Source: Klebsiella pneumoniae
GTDB lineage: Bacteria > Verrucomicrobiota > Verrucomicrobiia > Limisphaerales > SXTU01
Direction of reading: 5' to 3'
DNA: 64,000 nt
NCBI GenBank assembly: GCA_943330855.2
Contig: CALQJI020000015.1
Coordinates: 1 to 64,000, forward strand
Shown piece by piece: positions 47,789-56,563 of the stretch (within the stretch, counting starts at the first letter, position 1; each line of letters starts with the position of its first letter). Below the pieces are notes generated by a model. The model was not told the origin of the DNA. It saw only the letters and a list, made by a program, of their open reading frames with translations, and did not search any database. The position numbers and the translations under genes were made by a program.

Positions 47789-49159
47789 TCAGCGCTCGCT
47801 CGCCGGGATATGCACCACCGTCAGCGCGCAGGAGTCCCAAACCTTCGTGCCGCGACTGCAATTCCAGGTGATGAAAAGCGTCTCGCCCTTCGCATCGAGC
47901 GCCACGCTGTAGGTGCCGCGCGGCATCACACCATACTTCTGCTCGTAGAACGGATGCAGGAACGCGATGACCTTCCGCGTCCGGGTCTTCGTGTCGTATT
48001 GCACGACCGCCGAGTGGTCCGCCTCACTGCCGCCGTGCGCGCCGGGGACGTAGTAGAGGAAGCGCCCGGTCGGGTCGGCGTCGAGGGTTGTGATGTATTG
48101 GTTCGTGCCGATGGCTACAGGGCCGAGTGTTTCGATGCGCTCGGTCTTGGTGTGGAACGCGTAGAGCTGCGACTCCGTGCCCTTCAACGGATGCGGCACA
48201 GTGTAGATGATTCCCTGCGGCGTTTCGTCGCTCGCGGTGCGCAGGCCGATGACTCCGGGAACGGGCGTGGGTTTACCCGGCTGCGCGGGGTCGAAACGCA
48301 CGAGGTCGGTGCCGTGGAGGGAGTCTACGTTGAACCAGATGCGCCCGGTGGCTGGGGAGAACATCATGGCGCGTGCTGGGCCGCCGAAGCCGGACCAAAT
48401 CATCTTCCGCGCCGCGAGATCGTAGGCGAAGAAGGTCACGCTCTTTTCGCCCGCGCGTGTCTCCGGCTCCGTGCCGCCGTAGAAGATGAGGCGCTGCGGG
48501 TCGGTCAAGCCGGTGGGGATGCAATGGCCGGGCACTGGGCCTTCCGAGATGATTTCCGCCTTCGCCGTGACAGGGTGGACACGGATGAGCCAGTCGCCTT
48601 TGTAATCCTTGTCGCCGTCCGTCGCGCGCGTGCCGCCGCGATGGGTGCCGCAGTAAATCCAGCCGTCGCGCGCGAGGGCGAGCTGCGTGTGAATCTTCCC
48701 CGGCGTGTAGCGCCCGGCGGGCAGGCCGAGCAGTTTCTTCACGTCGAGAAGTAGGCGGAACTTTTTCGTCGTGGGGTCGAACTCGTAGATAAACGCGGAG
48801 CCACTGGGCGCGAGGTGGTCGCCGATGGAGGCGTAGTATTTGCCGTTGGCGAAGAGGCTGTCGCCCCAGTTGGACCACGGATTACCGCGATGGTCTTGGC
48901 CGGGGAAGTAGGCGAAGTCCACGGTCGGTGCGGTCTTCGCGATCGTGACGCCGGGCAACAGCGTGGCGGGTGGCTTCAGGAAATCCGGCGAGGTGTCGGT
49001 GACGAGTTCCTTCCCGCCGGGAAGCGTGGGTGGGTAGGAAACTTCCGGCTCGGGCTTGGGTTTTGGCTTGGCGGGCTTGGGCGTGGTGGCCTTTGGAGTC
49101 TGGGCTGGCGCGGCGAGGCAAAGGCCCAGAGAGAGGGCCAGCAGGAGGGCGGATTTCAT
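47789..49159 (-). CDS. Secreted beta-propeller-like protein
   Basis: A 456-residue secreted protein from the ATG at 49159 (MKSALLLALSLGLCLAAPAQ signal). A Lys/Pro-rich linker precedes a repeated pattern of short beta motifs: GKYYASIGDHLAPSGSAFIY, DGWIYCGTHRGG, GRIWFNVDSLHG, GRFLYYVPGAHGG. It resembles a seven-bladed propeller. No enzymatic motif is seen. The frame extends to 49249 through a REP-like element, but that extension would bury the signal. Confidence 0.75.
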   Translation of the reverse strand: MKSALLLALSLGLCLAAPAQTPKATTPKPAKPKPKPEPEVSYPPTLPGGKELVTDTSPDFLKPPATLLPGVTIAKTAPTVDFAYFPGQDHRGNPWSNWGDSLFANGKYYASIGDHLAPSGSAFIYEFDPTTKKFRLLLDVKKLLGLPAGRYTPGKIHTQLALARDGWIYCGTHRGGTRATDGDKDYKGDWLIRVHPVTAKAEIISEGPVPGHCIPTGLTDPQRLIFYGGTEPETRAGEKSVTFFAYDLAARKMIWSGFGGPARAMMFSPATGRIWFNVDSLHGTDLVRFDPAQPGKPTPVPGVIGLRTASDETPQGIIYTVPHPLKGTESQLYAFHTKTERIETLGPVAIGTNQYITTLDADPTGRFLYYVPGAHGGSEADHSAVVQYDTKTRTRKVIAFLHPFYEQKYGVMPRGTYSVALDAKGETLFITWNCSRGTKVWDSCALTVVHIPASER

Positions 49160-49207
49160 GTGGGGGACTTCGACTTGGGAAGGCGGGCGGGGCTTCACGG
49201 ATGATTC

Positions 49208-49293
49208 GTAGCCGCCGAGGTGAGGCGGCGGGGCTTTCGAGCAAAACAAGTTTCCAGACTCGGCACGGTCCGCTTTCTTACCTCGGCGGCTAC
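49208..49293. repeat. REP-like palindromic pair spanning a gene end
   Basis: An 86-bp GTAG...CTAC palindrome with the CCGCC hairpin stems. It contains the stop codon (TAG, minus strand) of the terpene-cyclase-repeat gene and ends 49 bp before the start of the next gene. Confidence 0.88.
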
Positions 49294-50471
49294 AACCCGC
49301 GCCAAATCATCTCCAGCGCGATGAGGGAGTAGCTCGTCGTTAGCGCGGTTTCCTTTTCCCACCAACGGGCGTTGTCGTTGCTCCATGAACCGTCTTTCTG
49401 CTGGAGGTTCATCAAGCGCAGAGCAACGTCTCGCCGCCAGTTCACGCGCTTGCCGTCCTTCGTTTCCAGCTCGTGGACCTGCGCGGCGGTCAGGCCCTTC
49501 GTTAGCAGGTGCAGGTAGTAATAGAGCCCCTGCGGCCCCATGCCGGGGTTTTCCTCCAGCGTGTAGTTGGCGCGCAGCCAGTCCAGCACAGCGGTCACAC
49601 GCGCGTCGTCGCGCTTCAGGTCGGTGTAGATGTAACTGAGCAAGCCCGCGTAGCTCGCGCTGCCGTAGGAACGAAGGGCGACGCGGCCCGTCGCGGAATT
49701 TGTGGTGCCGCCCGCCATGCTGTGGCCGGGGTAGTAGATGAATCCGCCCTTGTTCGTCGCGTCGCCGGAGGCCCATGACTCGGGGTTGGAGCCGGGCAAA
49801 TTCTGGCAGTGCTGGAGGAAGCGGATCGCGGCTTGCCAGTCGAGGTCCTTGGTATCGGCGAGCTTCGTGTCGGCCACGAGGCGCTTGCTGTGATAGAGAG
49901 CTTCGAGGGCGATGAGCGTGTTGTTCAGGTCGGAGTGCGCATACTTATTCCCGTAGCCCACGCCGCCATCGAAGGGCGTGTCGAGCCGCCCCTTCTCGCC
50001 GAAGTCCACTTGTGAGCCGACGACGAACGCACGGGCCTTGCGTGCGGCAGCGTCGTATTCGGGCCGAGCGGCGGACACGAGCGCGAGGAGGGAGAGCGAG
50101 GTGTTGTAGTTCGCCATGTTGGTGGCGTAGATGCCGCCGTCGGGCTTGGCGCTGGCTAGGAGGAAGGCGTAGCCGCGCTGGATTTGCGGCGGGGGATTTT
50201 TCAGAAACTTGCCCGACGGCTCGCCGTTGAGCGCGACCAGCGGGAGCGCGGTGACGGCCGGATGGTCGGGCGTGGTCCACCAGCCGTTGGAGTTTTGGTT
50301 CGTGAGCAGCCAAGCGATGCCTCGGTCAATGGCGCGCTGGACCTCATGACGCAGCGACTCGTCATGGGCGAACGGCACGGGGAGCAGCGAAGGCTTCGGA
50401 GCTTCGGCAGCGAAGGCACTTGGCACGAGGCAGACGACAAGAGCGAGGGCGAATATAATTGGCAGACGCAT
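49290..50471 (-). CDS. Secreted prenyltransferase/squalene-oxidase-repeat protein
   Basis: A 393-residue protein with an N-terminal signal (MRLPIIFALALVVCLVPSAFA) and several alpha-alpha barrel repeats of the terpene-cyclase type (AIDRGIAWLLTNQNSNGWW, SDLNNTLIALEALYHSK, YGSASYAGLLSYIYTDLKR). No DxDD cyclisation motif is seen, so a binding or scaffold role is more likely than terpene synthesis. The final TAG comes from the edge of a REP-like element. Confidence 0.82.
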   Translation of the reverse strand: MRLPIIFALALVVCLVPSAFAAEAPKPSLLPVPFAHDESLRHEVQRAIDRGIAWLLTNQNSNGWWTTPDHPAVTALPLVALNGEPSGKFLKNPPPQIQRGYAFLLASAKPDGGIYATNMANYNTSLSLLALVSAARPEYDAAARKARAFVVGSQVDFGEKGRLDTPFDGGVGYGNKYAHSDLNNTLIALEALYHSKRLVADTKLADTKDLDWQAAIRFLQHCQNLPGSNPESWASGDATNKGGFIYYPGHSMAGGTTNSATGRVALRSYGSASYAGLLSYIYTDLKRDDARVTAVLDWLRANYTLEENPGMGPQGLYYYLHLLTKGLTAAQVHELETKDGKRVNWRRDVALRLMNLQQKDGSWSNDNARWWEKETALTTSYSLIALEMIWRGL

Positions 50472-50554
50472 ATCAGTTCAGCAGTCGTGACTGGTTAGCA
50501 GACGCGGGTGTTCAACACGAGCGGCAATCAGTCGCCCAACGGTCAACCGGAAGC

Positions 50555-50596
50555 ATTTTTTAGCCATGGATGGAACAGAGTTGAACCACGGATGGG
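50555..50596. repeat. Short dispersed intergenic repeat, copy 2
   Basis: TTTTTTAGCCATGGATGGAA followed by CACGGATGG-type sequence, in the gap before the PQQ-type gene. Related copies lie at 46471 and 57921. Confidence 0.6.
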
Positions 50597-50689
50597 GACA
50601 AGCCGCATCCAGCGATTGCCCCGGAACGCGGCGCTCCGGCCTGTTTCCTGATTGCGAATTCCAACTCCTCACCTATCGTCCGGCCCGCC

Positions 50690-51994
50690 ATGACAAAAAT
50701 GACGTTCGCTTTTTCCTCCACACTCGTCGCCACGCTTGCGGCGGCCACTCTCGCCCAAGCGGCGGATTGGCCGCAGTATCGCGGCCCAAACCTCGACGGT
50801 TCCACCTCTGAAAAGATTTCCACCAAGTGGCCCGCCGGTGGGCCCAAGGCGGTTTGGAAAGCCCCGACCACGGACGGCTTCAGCTCCTTCACTGTTAGCG
50901 GTGGGCAGGCGTTCACGCTCGTGCTGCGCGACATCGAAGGCACCCCGCAGGAGGTCTGCATAGCGCTCGATGCGAACACGGGCAAGGAACTGTGGAAGAC
51001 TCCGCTCGGCACGCTGAAGCTCGGCGACGGCGGCCAGGCCGGGGCCAAGGATAACGGCGGCGGCGACGGCCCGCGCTCCACCCCGACCGTCAGCGACGGC
51101 AAGGTATATGTGATGTCCGCCAAGCTGGTCTTGAGCTGCTTCGACGCGAAGACGGGCAAGTCGGTTTGGCAGCACGACCTGCTCAAGGACTTCGCCGGTC
51201 GCAACATCAGTTGGCAAAACGCTGCTTCGCCGCTGGTGGAAGGCAGCTTGGTCTTGGTCGCAGGTGGCGGCGCAGGGCAGTCCATTCTCGCGTTCAACAA
51301 GCAGACGGGGGCCGTGGCTTGGAAAGCTCACGACGAGAAAATCACGCACTCCACGCCCGTGGCCGCGACCATCCACGGCGTGCGGCAGGTCATTTTCTTC
51401 TGCCAGAGCGGCCTCGTCTCCGTGGACGTGAAGGACGGCAAGGCCTTGTGGAAACGCCCGTTCAAGTTCGCTGTCTCCACCGCGATGACGCCCATCGTGG
51501 CGGGTGACCTCGTGTTCTGCTCCGCCGGCTACGGCGTGGGCGGCGGCGCGGCGCGCATCACCAAGGATGCGTCGGGCTTCAAGGCCGAGGAAACTTGGTT
51601 CGTGGCGGGCAACGCTGGTCCCGATGCCGTGGCTAACCACTGGAGCACGCCCGTTTACAAGGAAGGCCACCTCTACGGCATGTTCCAGTTCAAGGAATAC
51701 GGCTCCGGACCGCTCAAGTGCGTAGAGCTGGCCACTGGCAAGGTCAAGTGGAGCAAGCCCGGCTTCGGGCCCGGCAACGTTATCTTGCTCGGCGACCAAG
51801 TCCTCGCGCTCTCCGACGCGGGTGAGCTCGTCGTCGCCGAGGCCACGCCCGGCGCATACAAGGAAGTCAGCCGCGCCAAGGTCCTCGCCGGCAAGTGCTG
51901 GTCCACCCCCGTCGTGAGCAACGGCCGCATCTATGTGCGCAGCACGAAGGAAGCGGTGTGCCTCGACGTGTCGGCCAAGTCAGCGCAGCGCTGA
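50690..51994 (+). CDS. PQQ-binding-like beta-propeller protein
   Basis: A 434-residue secreted protein starting MTKMTFAFSSTLVATLAAAT. ADWPQYRGPNLDG is the family's usual first motif after the signal. Blades are recognisable in DANTGKELWKTPLG, DAKTGKSVWQHDLL, NKQTGAVAWKAH and DVKDGKALWKRPF. It is a paralogue of the protein at 27572. The role is unknown. A clear terminator follows the stop codon. Confidence 0.88.
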   Translation: MTKMTFAFSSTLVATLAAATLAQAADWPQYRGPNLDGSTSEKISTKWPAGGPKAVWKAPTTDGFSSFTVSGGQAFTLVLRDIEGTPQEVCIALDANTGKELWKTPLGTLKLGDGGQAGAKDNGGGDGPRSTPTVSDGKVYVMSAKLVLSCFDAKTGKSVWQHDLLKDFAGRNISWQNAASPLVEGSLVLVAGGGAGQSILAFNKQTGAVAWKAHDEKITHSTPVAATIHGVRQVIFFCQSGLVSVDVKDGKALWKRPFKFAVSTAMTPIVAGDLVFCSAGYGVGGGAARITKDASGFKAEETWFVAGNAGPDAVANHWSTPVYKEGHLYGMFQFKEYGSGPLKCVELATGKVKWSKPGFGPGNVILLGDQVLALSDAGELVVAEATPGAYKEVSRAKVLAGKCWSTPVVSNGRIYVRSTKEAVCLDVSAKSAQR

Positions 51995-52011
51995 ACCAAG
52001 CCTCTTTCGCA

Positions 52012-52050
52012 GGCGGGTTGGCCCAGCGTGGTCAGCCCGCCTTTTGCTTT
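52012..52050 (+). terminator. Rho-independent terminator
   Basis: A 9-bp stem (GGCGGGTTG pairing with CAGCCCGCC, one G-T pair) with a 12-nt loop, followed by TTTTGCTTTT, 18 bp after the stop of the PQQ-type gene. Confidence 0.8.
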
Positions 52051-52254
52051 TCCTGCCTGAAATTCCGGAGCCAAACCCAATTTCTTCCGCTCTGCGCCTT
52101 TGCGTTGACTGCCGTTTCCAAGTTTAAGTGCTTGGCTCAAGCTGGAGTGAAATTTTCTCCTCGGCCGCGTCCCCGCCCGAGAAAACTCGTTGTCCTCAGT
52201 GAGGACGTGCTCACAGGGAGTAACTAGTTTTCAACCTGGATCAGGCTGCCGCGC

Positions 52255-52913
52255 ATGAAACATTCTCAACCAAAGAGCTTCCATCTCGCCCGGACTTCCG
52301 CGCGGCGCACACGGCTGGCGCGGACCGCAAATCTCGGAGCACTACCCGCTCTGCATGGCGCAGCAGGTGGAGTTCCTCTCCGTCCCGGCGTCGGTGCTCT
52401 GCGGGCGCTCGTTCCTGGCCCCTCCGCGCACCTGCGCTATGAGAACTACGGCAGCGTCGCCGTGCCGACGACGGCCTATTTTTTCATTTCCAACCCCGCC
52501 CTGAAGCCGGAGCAGCTTCAGACCTTGGAACTGAGTTTGTCACACCGGCTCACCGAGGGCCTGACCCTCGGGGCAGTGGCGTTTTACACCTTGATGAGTC
52601 AGACCATCAGTTCGGCGCGACTTGGAACTACAACGCCCGCTTCCTCCCCACGCCGTCGGTGAACTAGAACGGCCCGCAGGCCGGAGCCGCCTCGCCGGGC
52701 ACCGTTGGCTTCGGCACGCGGACGCCGGCCTTCCAGATGGTGAACCTCCACGCGGAGTTGCGCAACGCCCGGGAAAACTTCACCCTCTTTCTCCGCGCGG
52801 ACAACCTGCTCGACCGGCGCTACTACCACGCCGGCTTCGGCGGGGGCTTCAACTTCTACGCCACGCCGCAGGACGCGCGCGCCGTCACCGTGGGGCTGCG
52901 CGGCGGTTTATGA
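52255..52913 (+). pseudogene. Decayed TonB-dependent receptor
   Basis: The C-terminal barrel strands of a TonB-dependent receptor are recognisable: ALKPEQLQTLELSLSHRLTE and LGAVAFYTLMSQTIS in one frame, then a frameshift near 52620 into WNYNARFLPTPSVN, a stop (TAG at 52665), and VNLHAELRNARENFTLFLRA, DNLLDRRYYHAGFGGGF and a C-terminal VTVGLRGGL in the second frame. A piece resembling the plug domain (VEFLSVPASVLCG) lies in a third frame around 52365-52400, directly before the barrel end, which suggests the middle was deleted. A sigma-factor operon follows. Confidence 0.7.
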
Positions 52914-53094
52914 GCGGAAGAGGATGCGGTTGGAGCGCCAGCTTCGAACCGGCTTCACGCGTCCGGACAAAGAACGTGCGCGCTTAGGGTTGCGAGTGGT
53001 GGAGTCGGCGAATTTCTGCTTCATCAACTTCCTCGTAACCCCCTACGTTCCCGCGCGTCACCAGTCCCGTGCGGGTTTGGGTTCCGAATGACTT

Positions 53095-53688
53095 ATGGGT
53101 GAGCAGCCCGGCTTGGATGTCGCGGTGTGCCTGGCGCGCGTGCGCGAGCGTGATGAGGACGCCGCCCGCGCGCTGGTCGAGCATCTCTATCCACTCGTCA
53201 TCAAGATTGTCCGCGCGCACCTGCCCCGGGCACTCGACGAAGAAGATTTGTCGCAGGAGATTTTTATGAAGTTGTTCGCCAACGCCGCGCAGTATCGGGG
53301 CGAAGTGCCTTTCGCCCACTGGGTGTCGCGCATCGCGGTGAGCACGTGCATTGACCGGCTCCGCGCGCAAAAGCGCCGGCCCGAGTGGCGCTGGGCGGAC
53401 TTGTCCGAGCGCGAGGCGGACGTGCTGGATGCCGTGCTCCACACCGAGCACGAGCCTGACACCGCACTGGCGATCGACGCGGGCGAACTCGTCGGCAAGC
53501 TGATGCAAACGCTCAACGCCGAGGACCAACTCGTCATCCGGCTGTTGGATTTGGAAGAACGCACCGTGGCGGAAATCGCCGCGCAGACCGGTTGGAGCCA
53601 GACGCTGGTGAAAGTCCGCGCCTTCCGCGCGCGACGAAAATTACGGAAGCAACTTGAACAGCTCGAAAAACAGAAGCGCCATGAGTGA
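53095..53688 (+). CDS. ECF-type RNA polymerase sigma factor
   Basis: A 197-residue sigma-70 factor with only regions 2 and 4. Region 2 has ALVEHLYPLVIKIVRAHLPR, EEDLSQEIFMKLFANAAQYR and PFAHWVSRIAVSTCIDRLRA. Region 4 has RLLDLEERTVAEIAAQTGWSQTLVKVRAFRAR, abbreviated here as the RTVAEIAAQTGWS helix-turn-helix. It starts a chain of five genes that all overlap, so it probably controls its own operon. The second gene may encode its anti-sigma factor. Confidence 0.92.
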   Translation: MGEQPGLDVAVCLARVRERDEDAARALVEHLYPLVIKIVRAHLPRALDEEDLSQEIFMKLFANAAQYRGEVPFAHWVSRIAVSTCIDRLRAQKRRPEWRWADLSEREADVLDAVLHTEHEPDTALAIDAGELVGKLMQTLNAEDQLVIRLLDLEERTVAEIAAQTGWSQTLVKVRAFRARRKLRKQLEQLEKQKRHE

Positions 53689-53980
53689 ACCGAAAGAAAA
53701 CTGGCAGAAACTCGCCCGCCTCGCGCGCCAAGCGCCGAAGTCTGCCGAGTCCGCCGCGCCGTTCGGCTTCGCCACCCGCGTCGGGGCGCGCTGGGCCACC
53801 GGCGAATCGCCCGAGCCTTCCACTTGGGATGTGCTGGAACAGTTCTCCCTCCGCAGCCTCGTGGTTGCGGGCGCGCTGATGGTCGCCGTGGTGTTCGCGA
53901 GTCACGACCTCGCCACGCCCGGCTGGACGCAGCAATACACCGTGGCCGACGCGACCTTCGACCCCCTCTTCGAGCAATGA
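53681..53980 (+). CDS. Small membrane protein, candidate anti-sigma factor
   Basis: A 99-residue protein starting at the ATG 53681, inside the last codons of the sigma gene. A basic cytoplasmic N-terminus (about 55 residues) with ENWQKLARLARQAP precedes one membrane helix (about 63-80, SLRSLVVAGALMVAVVF) and a short outer tail. Such a layout right after an ECF sigma gene is typical of anti-sigma factors, but there is no zinc-binding HxxxCxxC motif. The function is inferred from position. Confidence 0.75.
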   Translation: MSEPKENWQKLARLARQAPKSAESAAPFGFATRVGARWATGESPEPSTWDVLEQFSLRSLVVAGALMVAVVFASHDLATPGWTQQYTVADATFDPLFEQ

Positions 53981-54456
53981 GCTGGCTCCGACATTGGAAG
54001 GTGACGCTGGCGCTCCTGGGGCTGTTCCTCCTGGGCGCGGCGACCGGCGCCGTCGTGACCCTCAAGGTCGTCAAGCGCTACATCGAGTCCCGCACCAACC
54101 CGGAGCGGATGTCGCAGAGTTTGCTTCAGGAGTATCAACGCCGCTTGCGCCTCACGCCTGAGCAGGTCGAGCGCATCCGTCCCATCCTTCAGCGCACCGG
54201 GCGCGAGATGTGGGAGCTGCGCACCGAGATGGCCGGGCGCACGTTCCAGGTCATCCGCCTCTCGCACGAGGAAATCGCCGCTGAGCTGCTGCCCGAGCAG
54301 CGCGAGGAGTTCGCGCGCGTGAACAAGGAGATGCGCGAGCGCTACCGCCAGCCAGGGCCACCGGCGCCGAAGGGGATGCCGCCGATTAAGGGACCGCGCT
54401 TGTTCGGTGCGCCCGGCCCGAAAGGCGAACCGAAGGATTTCGAGAAGGCCAAATGA
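53977..54456 (+). CDS. Spy/CpxP-like periplasmic protein
   Basis: A 159-residue protein from the ATG at 53977. One N-terminal membrane helix (about 7-29) anchors a helical domain rich in Arg, Glu and Gln with LTPEQVERIRPIL and LLPEQREEFARVNKEM, the repeated LTxxQ-type pattern of Spy/CpxP/ZraP-like proteins, and a Pro-rich tail. These act as periplasmic stress sensors or chaperones. It overlaps both neighbours by 4 bp. Confidence 0.75.
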   Translation: MSWLRHWKVTLALLGLFLLGAATGAVVTLKVVKRYIESRTNPERMSQSLLQEYQRRLRLTPEQVERIRPILQRTGREMWELRTEMAGRTFQVIRLSHEEIAAELLPEQREEFARVNKEMRERYRQPGPPAPKGMPPIKGPRLFGAPGPKGEPKDFEKAK

Positions 54457-55031
54457 CACGTTTCTCCTTCATCCTGCTTGTCGCTTCCGTCCTCTCGGTC
54501 GTCGCCGCCGAGTCCCCAAAACTTTCGGACACCCACGGCAAGCTTCATGACCCGCTCAAGACCGTCGCCGACCGCACGGCCACCGTCATCATCTTCACGC
54601 TGCCGGACTGTCCCATCGCCAACGCCTACGCCCCGGAGATAAACCGCCTCGTCGCCGACTACTCCGCGAAGGGCGTCGCCTTCTACCTCGCTCATGTGGA
54701 CCGCGACCTGACCGCCGCCGCCGCGCGTCAGCACGCGAAGGATTTCGGCCTCCAGTGCCCCGTGCTGCTCGACTCCCAGCACGCGCTCGTGAAGGCCCTC
54801 GGCGCGACCAAGACCCCGCAAGCCTTCCTCCTCGGCCCCGATGGCAAGCCCCGCTATCAAGGCCGCATCAATAATCTCTTCGCCGACTACGGCCAGCGCC
54901 GGCAGACCGTCACGCAACACGACTTGCGCCACGCCCTCGACGCCGTGCTCGCGGGTAAACCTGTTTTGCAGCCAGTCACCGAAGTCATCGGCTGCCACAT
55001 CCAAACGACTTCCGAAAACAAGCAGCCATGA
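54453..55031 (+). CDS. Secreted redoxin (thioredoxin-fold) protein
   Basis: A 192-residue secreted thioredoxin-fold protein (signal MTRFSFILLVASVLSVVAA). Only one active-site cysteine is seen, in FTLPDCPIAN, as in peroxiredoxin-like members. KTPQAFLLGPDGKPRYQGRI follows, and the C-terminus VTEVIGCHIQ is like the linker that, in related proteins, joins the redoxin to a cytochrome/monooxygenase domain. Here that partner is a separate gene overlapping by 4 bp. Confidence 0.85.
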   Translation: MTRFSFILLVASVLSVVAAESPKLSDTHGKLHDPLKTVADRTATVIIFTLPDCPIANAYAPEINRLVADYSAKGVAFYLAHVDRDLTAAAARQHAKDFGLQCPVLLDSQHALVKALGATKTPQAFLLGPDGKPRYQGRINNLFADYGQRRQTVTQHDLRHALDAVLAGKPVLQPVTEVIGCHIQTTSENKQP

Positions 55032-56407
55032 ACTCACGCCTCCTCCTCGGCCTCACTTGCGCCGCCGCACTCCTCGCCCTCGCCGCCCCGCGCGCGAAGT
55101 CCAATCCCAGACCCCAGACGCCAGACCCCAAGCTCATCCCCTACTCCCCGCGCCCCGCGAACACGCTGACCTTCACGAAGGACATCGCGCCCATTCTCTT
55201 CGCCAACTGCGCCTCGTGTCATCGCACCGGCGAGGTCGCGCCGTTCAACCTCACGAGCTACGCCGACGCCGCCAAACGAGCGAAGACCATCGCCAGCGTG
55301 GTCGGGAAACGCGTGATGCCGCCGTGGAAGGCGGCTCCCGGCCCCGTCTACGTGGACGAGTGCCGCCTGACGGAGGACCAGATTGGAGTCATTCAACAAT
55401 GGGCCGCCGAAGGCGTGAAGGAAGGCAACGCCGCCGACCTGCCCGCGTTGCCGAAGTTCCCCGACGGCTGGCGCAACGGCGAACCCGACCTCGTCATCGA
55501 GATGCCTGAGGCTTTCACCATCCCCGCCGAGGGCCGCGACATCTACCGCAACTTCGTCATCCCCACTGGCTTCACCGAGGACAAGTGGCTGGCCGCCGTC
55601 GAGATTCGCCCCGGCAATCGCCGCGTCGTCCACCACGTCCTCGTCCACCTCGATGTCTCCGGCAAGGCCCGGGAGCTGGATGCTAAAGACCCCGGCCCCG
55701 GCTACCGCACCGGCGGTGGCGTGGGCTTCCCGAGCGCCGGGCAAATCGGCGGCTGGGCCCCCGGCAACGTCGCGCGTCGCTCGCCCGACGGCATCGGCGT
55801 AAACGTGCCGAAGCACTCCGACATCGTGATCCAGGTCCACTACAACTTGAACGGCAAGCCCGAGACCGACCGCACGAAGGTTGGTCTCTACTTCGCCAAA
55901 GGCCCCGTGGACCAGCGCGCCCGCCTCTTCCCGTTGGCCAGCCGCATCAACATCCCCGCCGGCGACGCCGACTACCGCGTCACCTCCTCCATGCCCGTGC
56001 CCGCCGACGTGACCTTGCGCAGCGTGATGCCGCACATGCACCTGCTCGGCCGCGAGATGAAAGTATTTGCCACGCTGCCTGACGGCACGGAATTGCCGTT
56101 GGTCCATGTGCCCGAGTGGGATTTCAACTGGCAGAACAGCTACGCGTTTGCGGAGCCGGTGAAACTCCCGCGCGGCTCGAAGGTCACGCTCGAAGCTCGC
56201 TACGACAACTCCGCCGCCAACCCGCGCAACCCAAACTCTCCGCCCAAGGCCGTCCGCTGGGGCGAGCAGACCACCGACGAGATGTGCCTGGCCTACCTGA
56301 ACTTCACCGTGGACAGCGAGAGCCTAACGCAGGGCAGGGCCGCCCCGAACGTCACGGACATTCTCCGCCAGCTCGGCGAGGCGCGGAAGAAGAAGCAGGA
56401 CAAGTAG
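55028..56407 (+). CDS. Cytochrome c/copper-monooxygenase-like protein
   Basis: A 459-residue secreted protein. The signal is followed by a haem-binding domain with FTKDIAPILFANCASCHRTG (CxxCH) and MPPWKAAPG. The second part resembles the peptidylglycine/dopamine monooxygenase fold, with HHVLVHLDV as a possible first copper site and MPHMHLLGRE plus a later Met in TDEM as a possible second site. It likely performs a copper-dependent oxidation with electrons from the haem or the redoxin. It is the last gene of the ECF operon. Confidence 0.8.
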   Translation: MNSRLLLGLTCAAALLALAAPRAKSNPRPQTPDPKLIPYSPRPANTLTFTKDIAPILFANCASCHRTGEVAPFNLTSYADAAKRAKTIASVVGKRVMPPWKAAPGPVYVDECRLTEDQIGVIQQWAAEGVKEGNAADLPALPKFPDGWRNGEPDLVIEMPEAFTIPAEGRDIYRNFVIPTGFTEDKWLAAVEIRPGNRRVVHHVLVHLDVSGKARELDAKDPGPGYRTGGGVGFPSAGQIGGWAPGNVARRSPDGIGVNVPKHSDIVIQVHYNLNGKPETDRTKVGLYFAKGPVDQRARLFPLASRINIPAGDADYRVTSSMPVPADVTLRSVMPHMHLLGREMKVFATLPDGTELPLVHVPEWDFNWQNSYAFAEPVKLPRGSKVTLEARYDNSAANPRNPNSPPKAVRWGEQTTDEMCLAYLNFTVDSESLTQGRAAPNVTDILRQLGEARKKKQDK

Positions 56408-56563
56408 TCAGGGGCCGTCGCATCCCACGGAAGGAATTCAAGTTGGCTCGGTCGTTCTTCCGTGGCGCTCGTCGCTTTTATTCCCGACTACTGATCCTAG
56501 CGACACGGGAGCCGACGCGGGCTTCCCAACAATGTCCGAGTTGTTATTCTCGCGCCCGTTCAC

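Noticed and set aside
53681..53980. Zinc-binding anti-sigma factor (ZAS type)
   Set aside because: The HxxxCxxC motif is absent, so only position supports an anti-sigma role.
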